Origin: an uncultured Clostridia bacterium
Lineage (GTDB): Bacteria > Bacillota > Clostridia > TANB77 > CAG-508
Assembly (NCBI GenBank): GCA_944393455.1
Contig: CALYAH010000010.1
Span: 1 to 12,510 of the forward strand
Direction of reading: 5' to 3'
Length of the DNA stretch: 12,510 bases
The position numbers and the translations under genes were made by a program. Of the stretch, positions 1-7,966 are shown one piece after another; position 1 is the first letter of the stretch; every line of letters starts with the position of its first letter. The notes under the pieces are model-generated. The model was given only the letters and a program-made list of their open reading frames with translations, was not told where the DNA came from and made no database searches.

Positions 1-19
1 AGGCTAATCCTAATTTCAA
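1..19 (-). CDS. Possible start of next gene (edge fragment)
   Basis: Reading the minus strand into the left edge, a TTG codon at 19-17 begins an open frame M-K-L-G-L-A that leaves the window. A GAAGGTG ribosome-binding sequence (25-31) sits five bases upstream of it. It follows the intrinsic terminator of the upstream gene, as expected for a new unit. Only six codons are visible, so neither the product nor the reality of the gene can be settled. Confidence 0.3.
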
Positions 20-108
20 TAAAACACCTTCTTTTTATCTTTTCTTTATTATTTACATTTTTTTGTTCTTTAAACACTTATCTATAATTAAAAATATTTT
101 ATAAGACA

Positions 109-138
109 TAAAAAAGGAGACATTTTAGCTTTGTCCCC
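109..138 (-). terminator. Intrinsic terminator of the CorC-like/WG-repeat operon
   Basis: On the minus strand GGGGACA (138-132) pairs with TGTCTCC (122-116) to give a seven-pair stem with one G-U and a nine-base loop, followed at once by six T residues (115-110). The stem begins inside the last codons of the WG-repeat gene and its loop contains the stop codon, so the coding end and terminator overlap. Confidence 0.8.
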
Positions 139-1858
139 AATAATAAAACTCTCCAAATCCATATTCTACTTTATAATATTTTCCTATGAAAGATGGTCGT
201 CTTTCCTCTTTTATTTCATATGTTGGTTCTATTACTATTTTTCCTTGTTCATTAATAGCTCCCCATTTTCCATCTTTTTTTATTGCTGCAAATCCATATT
301 CATTAAATTCTGTTACATTATCATATTCACATCCAACAACTATGTTACCATTTTTATCTTCGAATCCCCATTTTTCATTTTCTTTCTTGGCAAATAATTT
401 GTTTTCTGGATATGCTTCTGTATTTTTTAATTCCTTTCCATCTTTACTAAAATACTTTATTTCTTCATCATTATATATTATAACGTGATTTTCTTCTACT
501 TCTATAGTTGCGTCTTTCATTTCACATATCTTAACCATATCTTTAGAATATAGCTTTGTCATTTGGTCCTGAGAAGTAAGAGTCTGTATAATATTTGTAT
601 GTTCTACTTTTTGAAGCAAATCATTTTCTACTTCTATCTTAATATTTTCTTTATCATCTAAAACACCTAATTTTGAATTTTCGTTACTTACTATAAAATA
701 ATTATTATCTAAATACTCTATATAATTATATTTTTCTTCTATAATTTGCTCTCCATCTTTGTTTATAACTCCATATTTTGTTCCATTTTCATTATTAATT
801 CTAATTCTATATTTCTCATTTTTGGTATTTAATATAGCAATATTAGTATCAATATTTGCTTCTGTTCCATTACTGTTATAAACCCTTGTTCCTTGTTCAT
901 TTTTTGCATATAGATAAATACCTGTAATATCAATCTGATCATATTGCACAGGTACTATTATTTGTCCTTCTAATGTTGCTACTCCATATTTTTTACTTTT
1001 TTCAACAACTAATAGTTTATTACTTGTATCATATGTTATTGATTGATATTCATTACTAATTAATTCTTTCTCATTTTTGCTAACTCCAAACTGACCGTTT
1101 TTAGCGCATAAAAGATAAATATTCTCATTGTCATCTATTTCTGTTATTCTTGACAATTGATTATATTCTGTTTTAAGGATTATTTTACCTTTATTATCTA
1201 TATATCCATAACGATATCCTTCTTCTGTTTTAATTGATACAATATATCCTGCATTTTTATAGTTATTTTCTTCAGTATAATATCCGTCCACTGAAATTTG
1301 GTCATATTCTATCTCAACTAATTTGTTGCCTTTTATATTGATAACTCCGTACTTATCGTCCTTTTTTACTAAAAGTTCTCCTTCTTTATATGGTAGTCCT
1401 TCAATTTGATCATAAATAGGTTTTGTTATTTGTTTTCCTTCCAAATTTATCAATCCATATTTTCCATTTTCTAAATATGTTAATACTGTTTTTTCATACA
1501 TTAAGTCACTTGCAATATTTTTTAGTCGTATTGGTTCTACTTTCTCATAATTATTAAAAATCTCTTCATTCTTTTCATTTAAAACCTTAACTTCATCACC
1601 ACTATAACAGATAAATACCGCTTTTTCAGGATTTGGTATTCTTACCTCATCATATTTAGCATCTACAATTATATTTGCATTTCTATCAATTACACCTGTT
1701 AAATCGTCTTGTTTTAATACAAAATATTGATAATTTTCAATTTTCGCAATTTCATATTCTTTGCCTTTCTCTATTACAAAGTAGTAAACTAATCCAGCTA
1801 TAATTGCTATTACTATTAATAAGATTATTATCATCATTATCATATGTTTTTTCTTCAT
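125..1858 (-). CDS. Membrane-anchored WG-repeat protein
   Basis: A 577-residue protein. Residues 1-4 are MKKK and residues 6-28 form one strongly hydrophobic segment, so it is probably an N-terminal signal anchor with the rest outside the membrane. The remainder holds about nine or ten degenerate WG repeats with pattern (Y/W)G-(V/L)-I-x-x-x-G-x-x-(I/L)-(I/V)-x-x-x-Y-(D/N), for example near residues 134-150, 170-186, 497-513 and 532-548. WG repeats are known to form beta-propeller-like or solenoid folds that bind partners; no catalytic motif is visible, so the role is unknown. The start ATG at 1858 has a GAAGGG ribosome site about eight bases upstream and lies 15 bases after the CorC-like gene, with no terminator between, so the two are probably one operon. 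Middle repeats (about residues 390-490) are weaker than the rest. Confidence 0.85.
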   Translation of the reverse strand: MKKKHMIMMIIILLIVIAIIAGLVYYFVIEKGKEYEIAKIENYQYFVLKQDDLTGVIDRNANIIVDAKYDEVRIPNPEKAVFICYSGDEVKVLNEKNEEIFNNYEKVEPIRLKNIASDLMYEKTVLTYLENGKYGLINLEGKQITKPIYDQIEGLPYKEGELLVKKDDKYGVINIKGNKLVEIEYDQISVDGYYTEENNYKNAGYIVSIKTEEGYRYGYIDNKGKIILKTEYNQLSRITEIDDNENIYLLCAKNGQFGVSKNEKELISNEYQSITYDTSNKLLVVEKSKKYGVATLEGQIIVPVQYDQIDITGIYLYAKNEQGTRVYNSNGTEANIDTNIAILNTKNEKYRIRINNENGTKYGVINKDGEQIIEEKYNYIEYLDNNYFIVSNENSKLGVLDDKENIKIEVENDLLQKVEHTNIIQTLTSQDQMTKLYSKDMVKICEMKDATIEVEENHVIIYNDEEIKYFSKDGKELKNTEAYPENKLFAKKENEKWGFEDKNGNIVVGCEYDNVTEFNEYGFAAIKKDGKWGAINEQGKIVIEPTYEIKEERRPSFIGKYYKVEYGFGEFYYWGQS

Positions 1859-1873
1859 ATATTAGCCCTTCTT

Positions 1874-3199
1874 TCATTCTTCTACTTCTGTTTTGCTTTC
1901 GTCTGGTACATTATTTTTACATGCTTTTACTTTTAAAATTCTCTTATCTTCATATTCTTGAATCTTATAAGTTACACGTTCAGTTTCTATAATTGGTGTT
2001 TCTTCTTCTGCTGGAATTCTACCTAATTTATCTTGTAAGAAACCAGATATAGTATCATAATCACCTTCAGGAATTTCAGCATTTAATAATTTATTAACAT
2101 CATATACTGGCATACTACCACTTAATAAATAAGTATTATCATCTATCTTTTCAAAGTCTTTTTCTTCTTTGTCATACTCGTCATAGATATCTCCAACTAA
2201 TTCTTCTAATATATCTTCCATCGTAATTAATCCTGCTGTTCCGCCATATTCATCTACAATAATAGCTATTTGTTTTTTATTTTTTTGTAATTCTTTAAAT
2301 ACCTCATTAATTAATCTATTTTGTGAAACAAAATATGCCTCTTTTACTACATTTTTTACTCTAAAGCTTTTTTTACCAATATTTTTTAATACATCTTTTA
2401 CGTATAAAATTCCTTTTATTTCATCTATTGTTTCATCATATACTGGTATTCTACTATAACGGTATTCTTCTTTTGAAAGTTCTTCCATTAATTCTTCATT
2501 ACTAATATTAATGTCAACAGCAAAAATATCTTTTCTATGTCTCATTATTTCAGACACTGTAATATCATTAAATTCAAATACATTGTTTATTAACTCTCTT
2601 TCTTCTTCTTTGATTGTTCCCTTTTCTTCTCCTTGATCAACCATCATCTTAATTTCTTCTTCTGTTACAGATTCTTCTTCATTTTCACCTACTCCAAATA
2701 ACCTAGAAACTGCATTTGTTACAAATGTTAAAAATTTTACGAATGGCGATGTTACAATTGCTATTGCTCTAATAATTCCAATTGTACCAAATGAGATTTT
2801 TTCGTAATTTTTCATAGCTAATCTTTTTGGAACAAGTTCTCCAAATACTAATGTAAAGAATGATAAAATAATTGTGATTAAAATAATTGATATACTTTTC
2901 CAAACTCCTAAACTTAAGAATGGCATAATTTGATATAATATTGGAGCTAATTTTTCTGCAAATGCATCTGAAGCAAACGCACTTGATAAAAATCCTGCTA
3001 ATGTAATTCCTATTTGTATAGTTGCTAAAAATTTACTTGGACTTTTTAGCATTTTCTCTATTTGTATTGCTTTTTTATTTCCTTCTTTTGCTTGTTTTTC
3101 TATTTTTGCATCGTTTAATGAAATAAATGCTATTTCACTTGCAGCAAAAAAAGCATTTAATAAAATCAATATTGCTAAAATTATCAGTTGTGAAATCAT
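1874..3199 (-). CDS. CNNM/CBS/CorC-domain transporter-like protein (HlyC/CorC family)
   Basis: A 441-residue membrane protein with the full architecture of the hemolysin C/CorC (UPF0053) family. An N-terminal DUF21/CNNM membrane domain (about 1-170) contains hydrophobic helices near 1-25, 58-80, 100-122 and 137-160 and the family signature around FGELVPKRLA (119-128). A tandem CBS pair (about 205-335) contains RIPVYDETIDEIKG and IVDEYGGTAGLITMEDILEE. A C-terminal CorC/HlyC domain (about 350-425) contains the SGSMPVYDVN motif. Family members are linked to magnesium or other cation export; hemolytic activity is historical naming. The ATG at 3199 is preceded by GGGAG (3211-3215) and a good promoter at 3237-3265. 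It is first in a two-gene unit with the WG-repeat protein. The exact substrate is not readable from sequence. Confidence 0.92.
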   Translation of the reverse strand: MISQLIILAILILLNAFFAASEIAFISLNDAKIEKQAKEGNKKAIQIEKMLKSPSKFLATIQIGITLAGFLSSAFASDAFAEKLAPILYQIMPFLSLGVWKSISIILITIILSFFTLVFGELVPKRLAMKNYEKISFGTIGIIRAIAIVTSPFVKFLTFVTNAVSRLFGVGENEEESVTEEEIKMMVDQGEEKGTIKEEERELINNVFEFNDITVSEIMRHRKDIFAVDINISNEELMEELSKEEYRYSRIPVYDETIDEIKGILYVKDVLKNIGKKSFRVKNVVKEAYFVSQNRLINEVFKELQKNKKQIAIIVDEYGGTAGLITMEDILEELVGDIYDEYDKEEKDFEKIDDNTYLLSGSMPVYDVNKLLNAEIPEGDYDTISGFLQDKLGRIPAEEETPIIETERVTYKIQEYEDKRILKVKACKNNVPDESKTEVEE

Positions 3200-3236
3200 T
3201 TAAATATCTACTCCCTTTTAAAAAATTGTTGTATTT

Positions 3237-3265
3237 ATTATATATGCTTTTTACTTTTTTTTCAA
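3237..3265 (-). promoter_or_regulatory. Sigma-A-type promoter for the CorC-like gene
   Basis: On the minus strand TTGAAA (3265-3260) is followed after 17 bases by a perfect TATAAT (3242-3237). Transcription would start near 3230, about 30 bases before the CorC-like start codon. Confidence 0.75.
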
Positions 3266-3331
3266 TAATATATTTTATTTAATTTCCATTTTTTTAACAA
3301 ATTAAAAAATTGTTATTAAAGGTATGTAGGA

Positions 3332-3515
3332 AAAATCAATAATTAATATATCTAAAACTTATACTTAAGCTGCCTTCACGAACAAAGAAATTCTAAAATT
3401 AGCTAAATGGCACCTCCCAAAAGGATTTGGTATCCTCCATTTAGCTAATTAAATAATTTCTAATGTCCATTTAGTTGCAACCGTATAATTTTTATCTATA
3501 TTAATTATTGATTTT
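3332..3515. repeat. 184-bp long palindrome (MITE-like or giant hairpin)
   Basis: The outer arms 3332-3364 and 3483-3515 are inverted repeats of 33 positions with three mismatches; the outermost 19 positions match exactly. Inner arms 3386-3410 and 3437-3461 pair over 25 positions with few mismatches, the inner 14 perfectly. The tip is CCAAA-AGGA-TTTGG (3417-3430). All arms share one centre (3423.5), and the two unpaired stretches between outer and inner arms are both 21 bases (3365-3385 and 3462-3482). No open reading frame lies inside. It fills most of the gap between the adhesin and the CorC-like gene. I see no clear target-site duplication, so a MITE origin is not proven; it could also be a structured 3' end of the adhesin mRNA. 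Confidence 0.75.
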
Positions 3516-3530
3516 CTTTTTATTCTTATT

Positions 3531-4817
3531 TTACATTCCCGTAACAGGTAATTTTTTTACTTCTTTACTTAATACTTCTTTATTTCCTGTTTTTTTCGTT
3601 TCAATTGTTGGCACATCTTCTTTCCTGTTATTAACTGTTACTGTTACTTCTTGGTTTAATTCTGTTTCTATTTTTATTAACTGATTATAACCAATATATC
3701 CATCTGTTGCATTAGTTTCTTTTAAATAATAAATTCCAGGGACTATATTGTTTATTTCAATTTTTCCATTTTCATCTGTTTTAAGTCCTGTATAAACTAC
3801 ATTTTCTTTATCATCTAATAATTCAAATTCTACACCTTCTAGTAATTTTCCAGTTTCCTGGTCCTTTTTTATGATAATTATTTTTGTCTCATTTTTATAA
3901 TACTCATCTTTTATATTTCCTATACCATCTTCGAAAATTGCAGTTGTTAGTGCATAATCTTGATATGATGTATTAGGTGCTTTTCCATATAATACAGGTT
4001 TTGTTTTTATTTTTGCTTCTACTTTTAAACAAAAACTATCATTTTGGGTCATATTTTTAATTGGTATTAATATTTTAAAATTCTCATTAGGGCTAAATTC
4101 TGCTTTTTCATAATTGTTTTCATCTGTTAATTTAATACCTCCTATATCTTGTCCATTTTCCCTTGTTACTGTTATTTTATAATTTTCAATTGTTGCTCCA
4201 GCACTTACACTATATACTTTTGATACATAATCTTTTTCTTTATCATCTTGTTTCCATTCATCTATATTTTTATTAATATTAATTGTACTAGAAATTTTAG
4301 TCTCCGTTGTATCTTCAGCATCATTTATAATTTTTTTCATAGCATTTAATGTTCTTTGCCCCGCTTCTCCTATTGCTCCATAATCATTCGGATTGTTTCC
4401 ATGAATATAACAATATATAGCTTGTTTTGTTGCTGTAAATGCTTCCTCTTTATTCGCAACAGCTAATTCTTCAATTGTTTTATATGGATAACCATTTATA
4501 ATCCTTCTCCATAAGCCAACATCTTGTATCGCTTCTTGAACAGATACAGTATATGGTTGCGTTTCTGCTCCTGGCTTAGTTTTGTCCATACAATAAGCCG
4601 GATATGATATACCATTTTCCATATATTGTACATAACTCACTTTAATAATACTTCCTTTATAAGTTAGCAATTGACCACAGTCACCAATGGAATATAAATT
4701 AGCAGCATTGAGATTTGTGGCATAAACTGAATTTATAACTCCTAAAATATTTAAAGTTATAATTATAATCGCTGTTAAAATTCTTTTTATCTTAATCTTT
4801 CTTTTATCTTTTTTCAA
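3531..4817 (-). CDS. Secreted thioester-domain/Cna-B surface protein with truncated sorting signal
   Basis: A 428-residue protein starting at TTG (4817), which overlaps the sortase stop as TTGA and has GAGGAG (4831-4826) eight bases upstream. Residues 1-33 form a signal peptide (basic N-end, hydrophobic 12-30). Residues about 40-170 resemble a thioester domain: Cys76 lies in YPAYCMDK and Gln132 in ATKQAIY, the expected thioester pair that in this family couples covalently to host or other targets. Residues 312-397 form a SpaA/Cna-B-type domain with likely isopeptide residues Lys317 or Lys318, Glu367 and Asn397 (VNNRK). The C-end reads KKLPVTGM and stops, so the LPxTG motif is present but the following hydrophobic helix and basic tail are absent. 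The sortase next door is the natural partner. The family assignment is good; function as an adhesin is inferred. Confidence 0.85.
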   Translation of the reverse strand: MKKDKRKIKIKRILTAIIIITLNILGVINSVYATNLNAANLYSIGDCGQLLTYKGSIIKVSYVQYMENGISYPAYCMDKTKPGAETQPYTVSVQEAIQDVGLWRRIINGYPYKTIEELAVANKEEAFTATKQAIYCYIHGNNPNDYGAIGEAGQRTLNAMKKIINDAEDTTETKISSTININKNIDEWKQDDKEKDYVSKVYSVSAGATIENYKITVTRENGQDIGGIKLTDENNYEKAEFSPNENFKILIPIKNMTQNDSFCLKVEAKIKTKPVLYGKAPNTSYQDYALTTAIFEDGIGNIKDEYYKNETKIIIIKKDQETGKLLEGVEFELLDDKENVVYTGLKTDENGKIEINNIVPGIYYLKETNATDGYIGYNQLIKIETELNQEVTVTVNNRKEDVPTIETKKTGNKEVLSKEVKKLPVTGM

Positions 4818-5425
4818 GTTTTAGACTCCTCACTTTCTTCTATTTTTTCAATACCTTGTACACATCTTCTGTATCCTGGTTCATTTTCCACACATGTAAT
4901 TAATGTTATTTTATTTTCTTCTGTTTTCTCCAAATAAGTCCAATCAGTATCTTTTATTATACAATGGTTTATTACAATATATTTTCGCACTTTTCCTTTG
5001 TAATGATATATAATTTCATCTCCTTCTTTTAATTCTTTTAGATTTTCAAAGTAATTATTTTTATATCCTCTATTGTGTGCTGCCAATCCAATATTGCCAT
5101 CATCTTTTGATGTTTCTTCAAAATGTCCTATTGTTTCATCCATTATTTCTTTACTAGTTCCTTCTTGTATATTTGCTTTTAAACCAATACATGAAATTTC
5201 TAAAAACCATTCTGTGGCTTTATTATCATCTTTAGTATTTTTTTCCACCTCATTTAAATTGATTTGGGTATTTTCGACTTTATTTTGTACTTCAAAACCC
5301 GCTTTAAAAACGCTTTTTTTCATTATTAAATTATAATTTGATAAAAATATTTCTAGACTTAAAAAAATTATACTAGATATTAAAAAACTAACTATATTAA
5401 TATAGATTACACTATACTTAAACAT
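4814..5425 (-). CDS. Sortase, class-D-like transpeptidase
   Basis: A 203-residue membrane-anchored sortase. Residues 6-28 form the N-terminal transmembrane anchor. The catalytic set is visible: His117 in LAAHNRG, Cys178 in TLITC and Arg186 or Arg187 in GYRRC. Length and the compact TLxTC motif fit class D better than class A or B, but the class is an estimate. Sortases cleave LPxTG-like signals and attach the protein to the cell wall or to pilins; the obvious substrate is the adhesin directly downstream, whose start overlaps this stop codon. The AGGAGG (5445-5440) is 14 bases from this ATG, longer than usual; a closer ATG at 5429 is out of frame and gives only M-Y-V before a stop. A promoter lies at 5540-5568. 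Confidence 0.9.
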   Translation of the reverse strand: MFKYSVIYINIVSFLISSIIFLSLEIFLSNYNLIMKKSVFKAGFEVQNKVENTQINLNEVEKNTKDDNKATEWFLEISCIGLKANIQEGTSKEIMDETIGHFEETSKDDGNIGLAAHNRGYKNNYFENLKELKEGDEIIYHYKGKVRKYIVINHCIIKDTDWTYLEKTEENKITLITCVENEPGYRRCVQGIEKIEESEESKT

Positions 5426-5539
5426 ACATATTATTTATGCCTCCTAACTTTTATTTAATTCATTTCATTTTTTGGATTTTACAGAATAAATTTTTGAAAA
5501 AAATTTTGATTTTAAAAAATTGAGTTAACTCTTGTTTTA

Positions 5540-5568
5540 ATCATAATACATTTTTTACCATTTGTAAA
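5540..5568 (-). promoter_or_regulatory. Sigma-A-type promoter for the sortase-adhesin operon
   Basis: On the minus strand TTTACA (5568-5563), a 17-base spacer and TATGAT (5545-5540) each match consensus at five of six positions. Transcription would start near 5533, giving a leader of roughly 108 bases. A perfect 10-bp palindrome GAGTTAACTC (5522-5531) lies at the expected start of the transcript. Confidence 0.7.
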
Positions 5569-5579
5569 GTATTTTTCAT

Positions 5580-5600
5580 CGCAAAATTCGACATTTTACG
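5580..5600. repeat. Inverted repeat just upstream of the sortase promoter
   Basis: CGCAAAAT (5580-5587) and ATTTTACG (5593-5600) are inverted repeats with one G-U-type mismatch around a five-base centre. The repeat lies 11 bases upstream of the -35 box, where an activator could bind. Function is inferred only from position. Confidence 0.35.
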
Positions 5601-5641
5601 CTAAACTAGCTTCTTTTTAACTTAATCTTAATATATAAAAT

Positions 5642-5668
5642 CACCCTATATAACTAATATATAGGGTG
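5642..5668 (-). terminator. Hairpin terminator after the histidine kinase gene
   Basis: An 11-bp perfect stem (5642-5652 with 5658-5668, CACCCTATATA type) and a five-base loop begin six bases after the kinase stop codon. On the minus strand it is followed by ATTTTATAT, a weak T-tract, so termination is likely but may be incomplete. Confidence 0.65.
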
Positions 5669-5673
5669 TAATT

Positions 5674-7176
5674 TTATATAACTAAATCTAAATCAAAGTA
5701 AAATTCTACTCCATCTTCTCTATTAATAACACCATAATTATTTCCGTAATTATTCATTATAGCCTTTACAAAAGATAAACCTATTCCTGTACCACCTTCA
5801 TTTCTGTTTCTCGATTCATCAATTTTATAGAAACGATTCCATATTCTTCCTAAATGCTCTTCTTGAATATTCTCTCCTGTATTAAACACGCTAATTCTTA
5901 CTTTATTTTTTTCAACATTTACAACATTTTTAATTCTTATTATCTTTTTACCATTTACTTCATCAGCATGTTTAATAGCGTTTGTCATATAATTACCTAC
6001 TACTTGTTCTATGTAAAAATCATCTGCCATAACATTGATTTCATCTGATGTTTCAAATTCTACGTTTATATTTTTTTCCTCTAGCATCACTTTTGATTTT
6101 CTTACTATTTCTTTTTCTACTTCTACAATATTAAATTTAGAATCGTTAAACTCTCTTTTTCCATATTCCAATTTCATAAGCTCTAAAAGTTGTTTTACCA
6201 ATTTATCCATTTTATTAGTTTCATCTAAAATTACTTCTGCATAAAACTTTCTACTCTCTTCATCTGAATTCACATTCTCTAATAATCCTTCACTATATCC
6301 TTGTATTAAAGCAATTGGTGTTTTTAGTTCATGAGATACATCTGATATAAAACTTTTTCTCATCTCATCTATTTTAGATTTTTCTTCTATATCTTTTTCC
6401 AATTCTATATTAGTATTTCTCAATTGTTTTATTGTTCTCTCTAATTTATCAGACATAAGATTAATACTTCGTCCTAAATTATTAATTTCATCATCTGTAT
6501 CTGTAATTCTATATTTGTGACTAAAATCCAAATTAGCCATTTTTTTAGCAATACTATTTAATTCTAGAATTGGATCTGCAAATTTTCTGGATACATATGA
6601 AACTATTACTGCTGCTATTAAAATAGCAATACCAGCCATCAAATATAAAAAGTTATTTGAAATTTTTACACTTTCTTGGATTGATGTAATTGGCATTCTG
6701 ATATATAATAAATATCCATTATCTAGCATTGATGTCAATAATATATAAGTAATTCCATTTTTGTTATCTTTCATTTTGGTTATTAAGAAATTATCACTTT
6801 CTTCTATTATTTCTCCTGCTCCAGTATTAAGTCTGTTTGTCATTTCATTCATCTGTCCTAGTGTTGAATAAAAATCTTTATTTGACGTATATATATTTAC
6901 ATTTTGATCGTCTCTAATTAATATATCAAAGTTGTTTTGTATAGCAATTTTTTCTAACTGAGTTTCTAAATCTCCATTTTGTGAATTAGTATAATAATCA
7001 TTTACAGTCTTATATACTGATTTTAAAGCTTTTCTTTTACTATATAAATAAAATTGACCTAGTACAAAGTTGTTAACTATTATTAAAAATGAGATAATTA
7101 ATAAAATGACCATTGATAAACTTATAAATAGTTTTACTCTTACTGATTTTAATGGATTTTGTTTTTGTGTACTCAT
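5674..7176 (-). CDS. Membrane sensor histidine kinase
   Basis: A 500-residue HisKA-type sensor kinase. Transmembrane helix 1 spans about 16-38, an extracellular sensor region of about 135 residues follows (39-175), helix 2 spans about 177-195, and a HAMP linker 196-248 leads to a short coiled coil. The dimerisation domain carries the phosphorylated His282 in SDVSHELKTP. The ATPase domain has the N-box Asn399 (NYMTNAIKHA), a G1-like FNTGENI (431-437), the RIWNRFYK segment and the G2 box GGTGIGLS (461-468). The ATG at 7176 has AGAGGA about seven bases upstream and lies 18 bases after the response regulator, so the two are co-transcribed partners. The sensor region matches nothing I recognise, so the signal is unknown; position next to a sortase operon would suit cell-envelope sensing. 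Confidence 0.93.
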   Translation of the reverse strand: MSTQKQNPLKSVRVKLFISLSMVILLIISFLIIVNNFVLGQFYLYSKRKALKSVYKTVNDYYTNSQNGDLETQLEKIAIQNNFDILIRDDQNVNIYTSNKDFYSTLGQMNEMTNRLNTGAGEIIEESDNFLITKMKDNKNGITYILLTSMLDNGYLLYIRMPITSIQESVKISNNFLYLMAGIAILIAAVIVSYVSRKFADPILELNSIAKKMANLDFSHKYRITDTDDEINNLGRSINLMSDKLERTIKQLRNTNIELEKDIEEKSKIDEMRKSFISDVSHELKTPIALIQGYSEGLLENVNSDEESRKFYAEVILDETNKMDKLVKQLLELMKLEYGKREFNDSKFNIVEVEKEIVRKSKVMLEEKNINVEFETSDEINVMADDFYIEQVVGNYMTNAIKHADEVNGKKIIRIKNVVNVEKNKVRISVFNTGENIQEEHLGRIWNRFYKIDESRNRNEGGTGIGLSFVKAIMNNYGNNYGVINREDGVEFYFDLDLVI

Positions 7177-7194
7177 TTTATTTCCTCTTTCTTA

Positions 7195-7872
7195 TTATTT
7201 TATTTCAAATTTATATCCGACTCCTCTTATTGTTTTTATATATTTTCCTCTTTTTCCTAGTTTGTGTCTTATCTTTTTTATATGACTATCAATTGTTCTA
7301 GAATCTCCATAATAATCATAATTCCAAACATTATTTAATATTTTATCTCTAGACAATGCTATATTCTCATTATCTACTAAATAAGTTAATAATTCGTATT
7401 CTCTTAAGCTCAATTCTATTACTTTTCCATCTACCTTTACAGTTCTTCCTTCTTTATCTATTTCAATACCGCCATATTCTTTTATTTCTTTAGTATTTTG
7501 ATTTGTCCTTTTTAAGATTGCTTCTACTCTTGCTACTAAAATTTTTGGACTAAATGGTTTAGATATATATTCATCTACACCAAGTTCGAAACCAAATAAC
7601 TCGTCTTGTTCTTCTCCTCTAGCAGTTAACATAATTATTGGTACTCTTGATTCTTGTCTTATTTGTCTTAATACAGACCAACCATCTAGTTTTGGCATCA
7701 TGACATCTAATAAAATTAAACTGATTTTATTTTTATTATTTTCAAAAACTTCTAATGCTTTTTCTCCATCTTCTGCTTCTAAAATACTAAATCCTTTTGC
7801 TACTAAAAAGTCTTTAATTAATTTTCTCATTCTTGCTTCATCATCTACAATTAAAATACAATTATTAACCAT
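7195..7872 (-). CDS. OmpR/PhoB-family response regulator
   Basis: A 225-residue regulator. The receiver domain (1-120) has the acidic pocket Asp10-Asp11, phospho-acceptor Asp56 in LILLDVMMP, Thr83 and Lys105 (SKPFSP). The winged-helix DNA-binding domain (about 131-225) ends in the typical RTIDSHIKKIRHKL and IRGVGYKFE. The ATG at 7872 is preferred over a GTG at 7881 because AGGAG (7885-7881) overlaps that GTG but lies eight bases from the ATG. It is the first gene of a two-component operon with the downstream kinase, expressed from the promoter at 7899-7928. Its target genes are unknown; the adjacent sortase operon and itself are natural candidates. Confidence 0.95.
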   Translation of the reverse strand: MVNNCILIVDDEARMRKLIKDFLVAKGFSILEAEDGEKALEVFENNKNKISLILLDVMMPKLDGWSVLRQIRQESRVPIIMLTARGEEQDELFGFELGVDEYISKPFSPKILVARVEAILKRTNQNTKEIKEYGGIEIDKEGRTVKVDGKVIELSLREYELLTYLVDNENIALSRDKILNNVWNYDYYGDSRTIDSHIKKIRHKLGKRGKYIKTIRGVGYKFEIK

Positions 7873-7898
7873 TTCTATCACTCCTATAAATTACGTAT

Positions 7899-7928
7899 AT
7901 TATATATTATAACTAGTAATTATGTCTA
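7899..7928 (-). promoter_or_regulatory. Sigma-A-type promoter for the two-component operon
   Basis: On the minus strand TAGACA (7928-7923), an 18-base spacer and a perfect TATAAT (7904-7899) lie just upstream of the response regulator's ribosome site. A second TATAAT (7911-7906) sits seven bases upstream but with poor spacing to any -35 box. Confidence 0.65.
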
Positions 7929-7966
7929 TATTGTGAATTAAATTTAACTATTTTTCGATACAAAAA

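Noticed and set aside
186..488. Plus-strand open frames opposite the WG-repeat gene (also 131-397)
   Set aside because: They lie antisense to a well-supported gene, have no ribosome site, and consist of Ser/Phe/Tyr-rich sequence typical of antisense shadows in AT-rich DNA.
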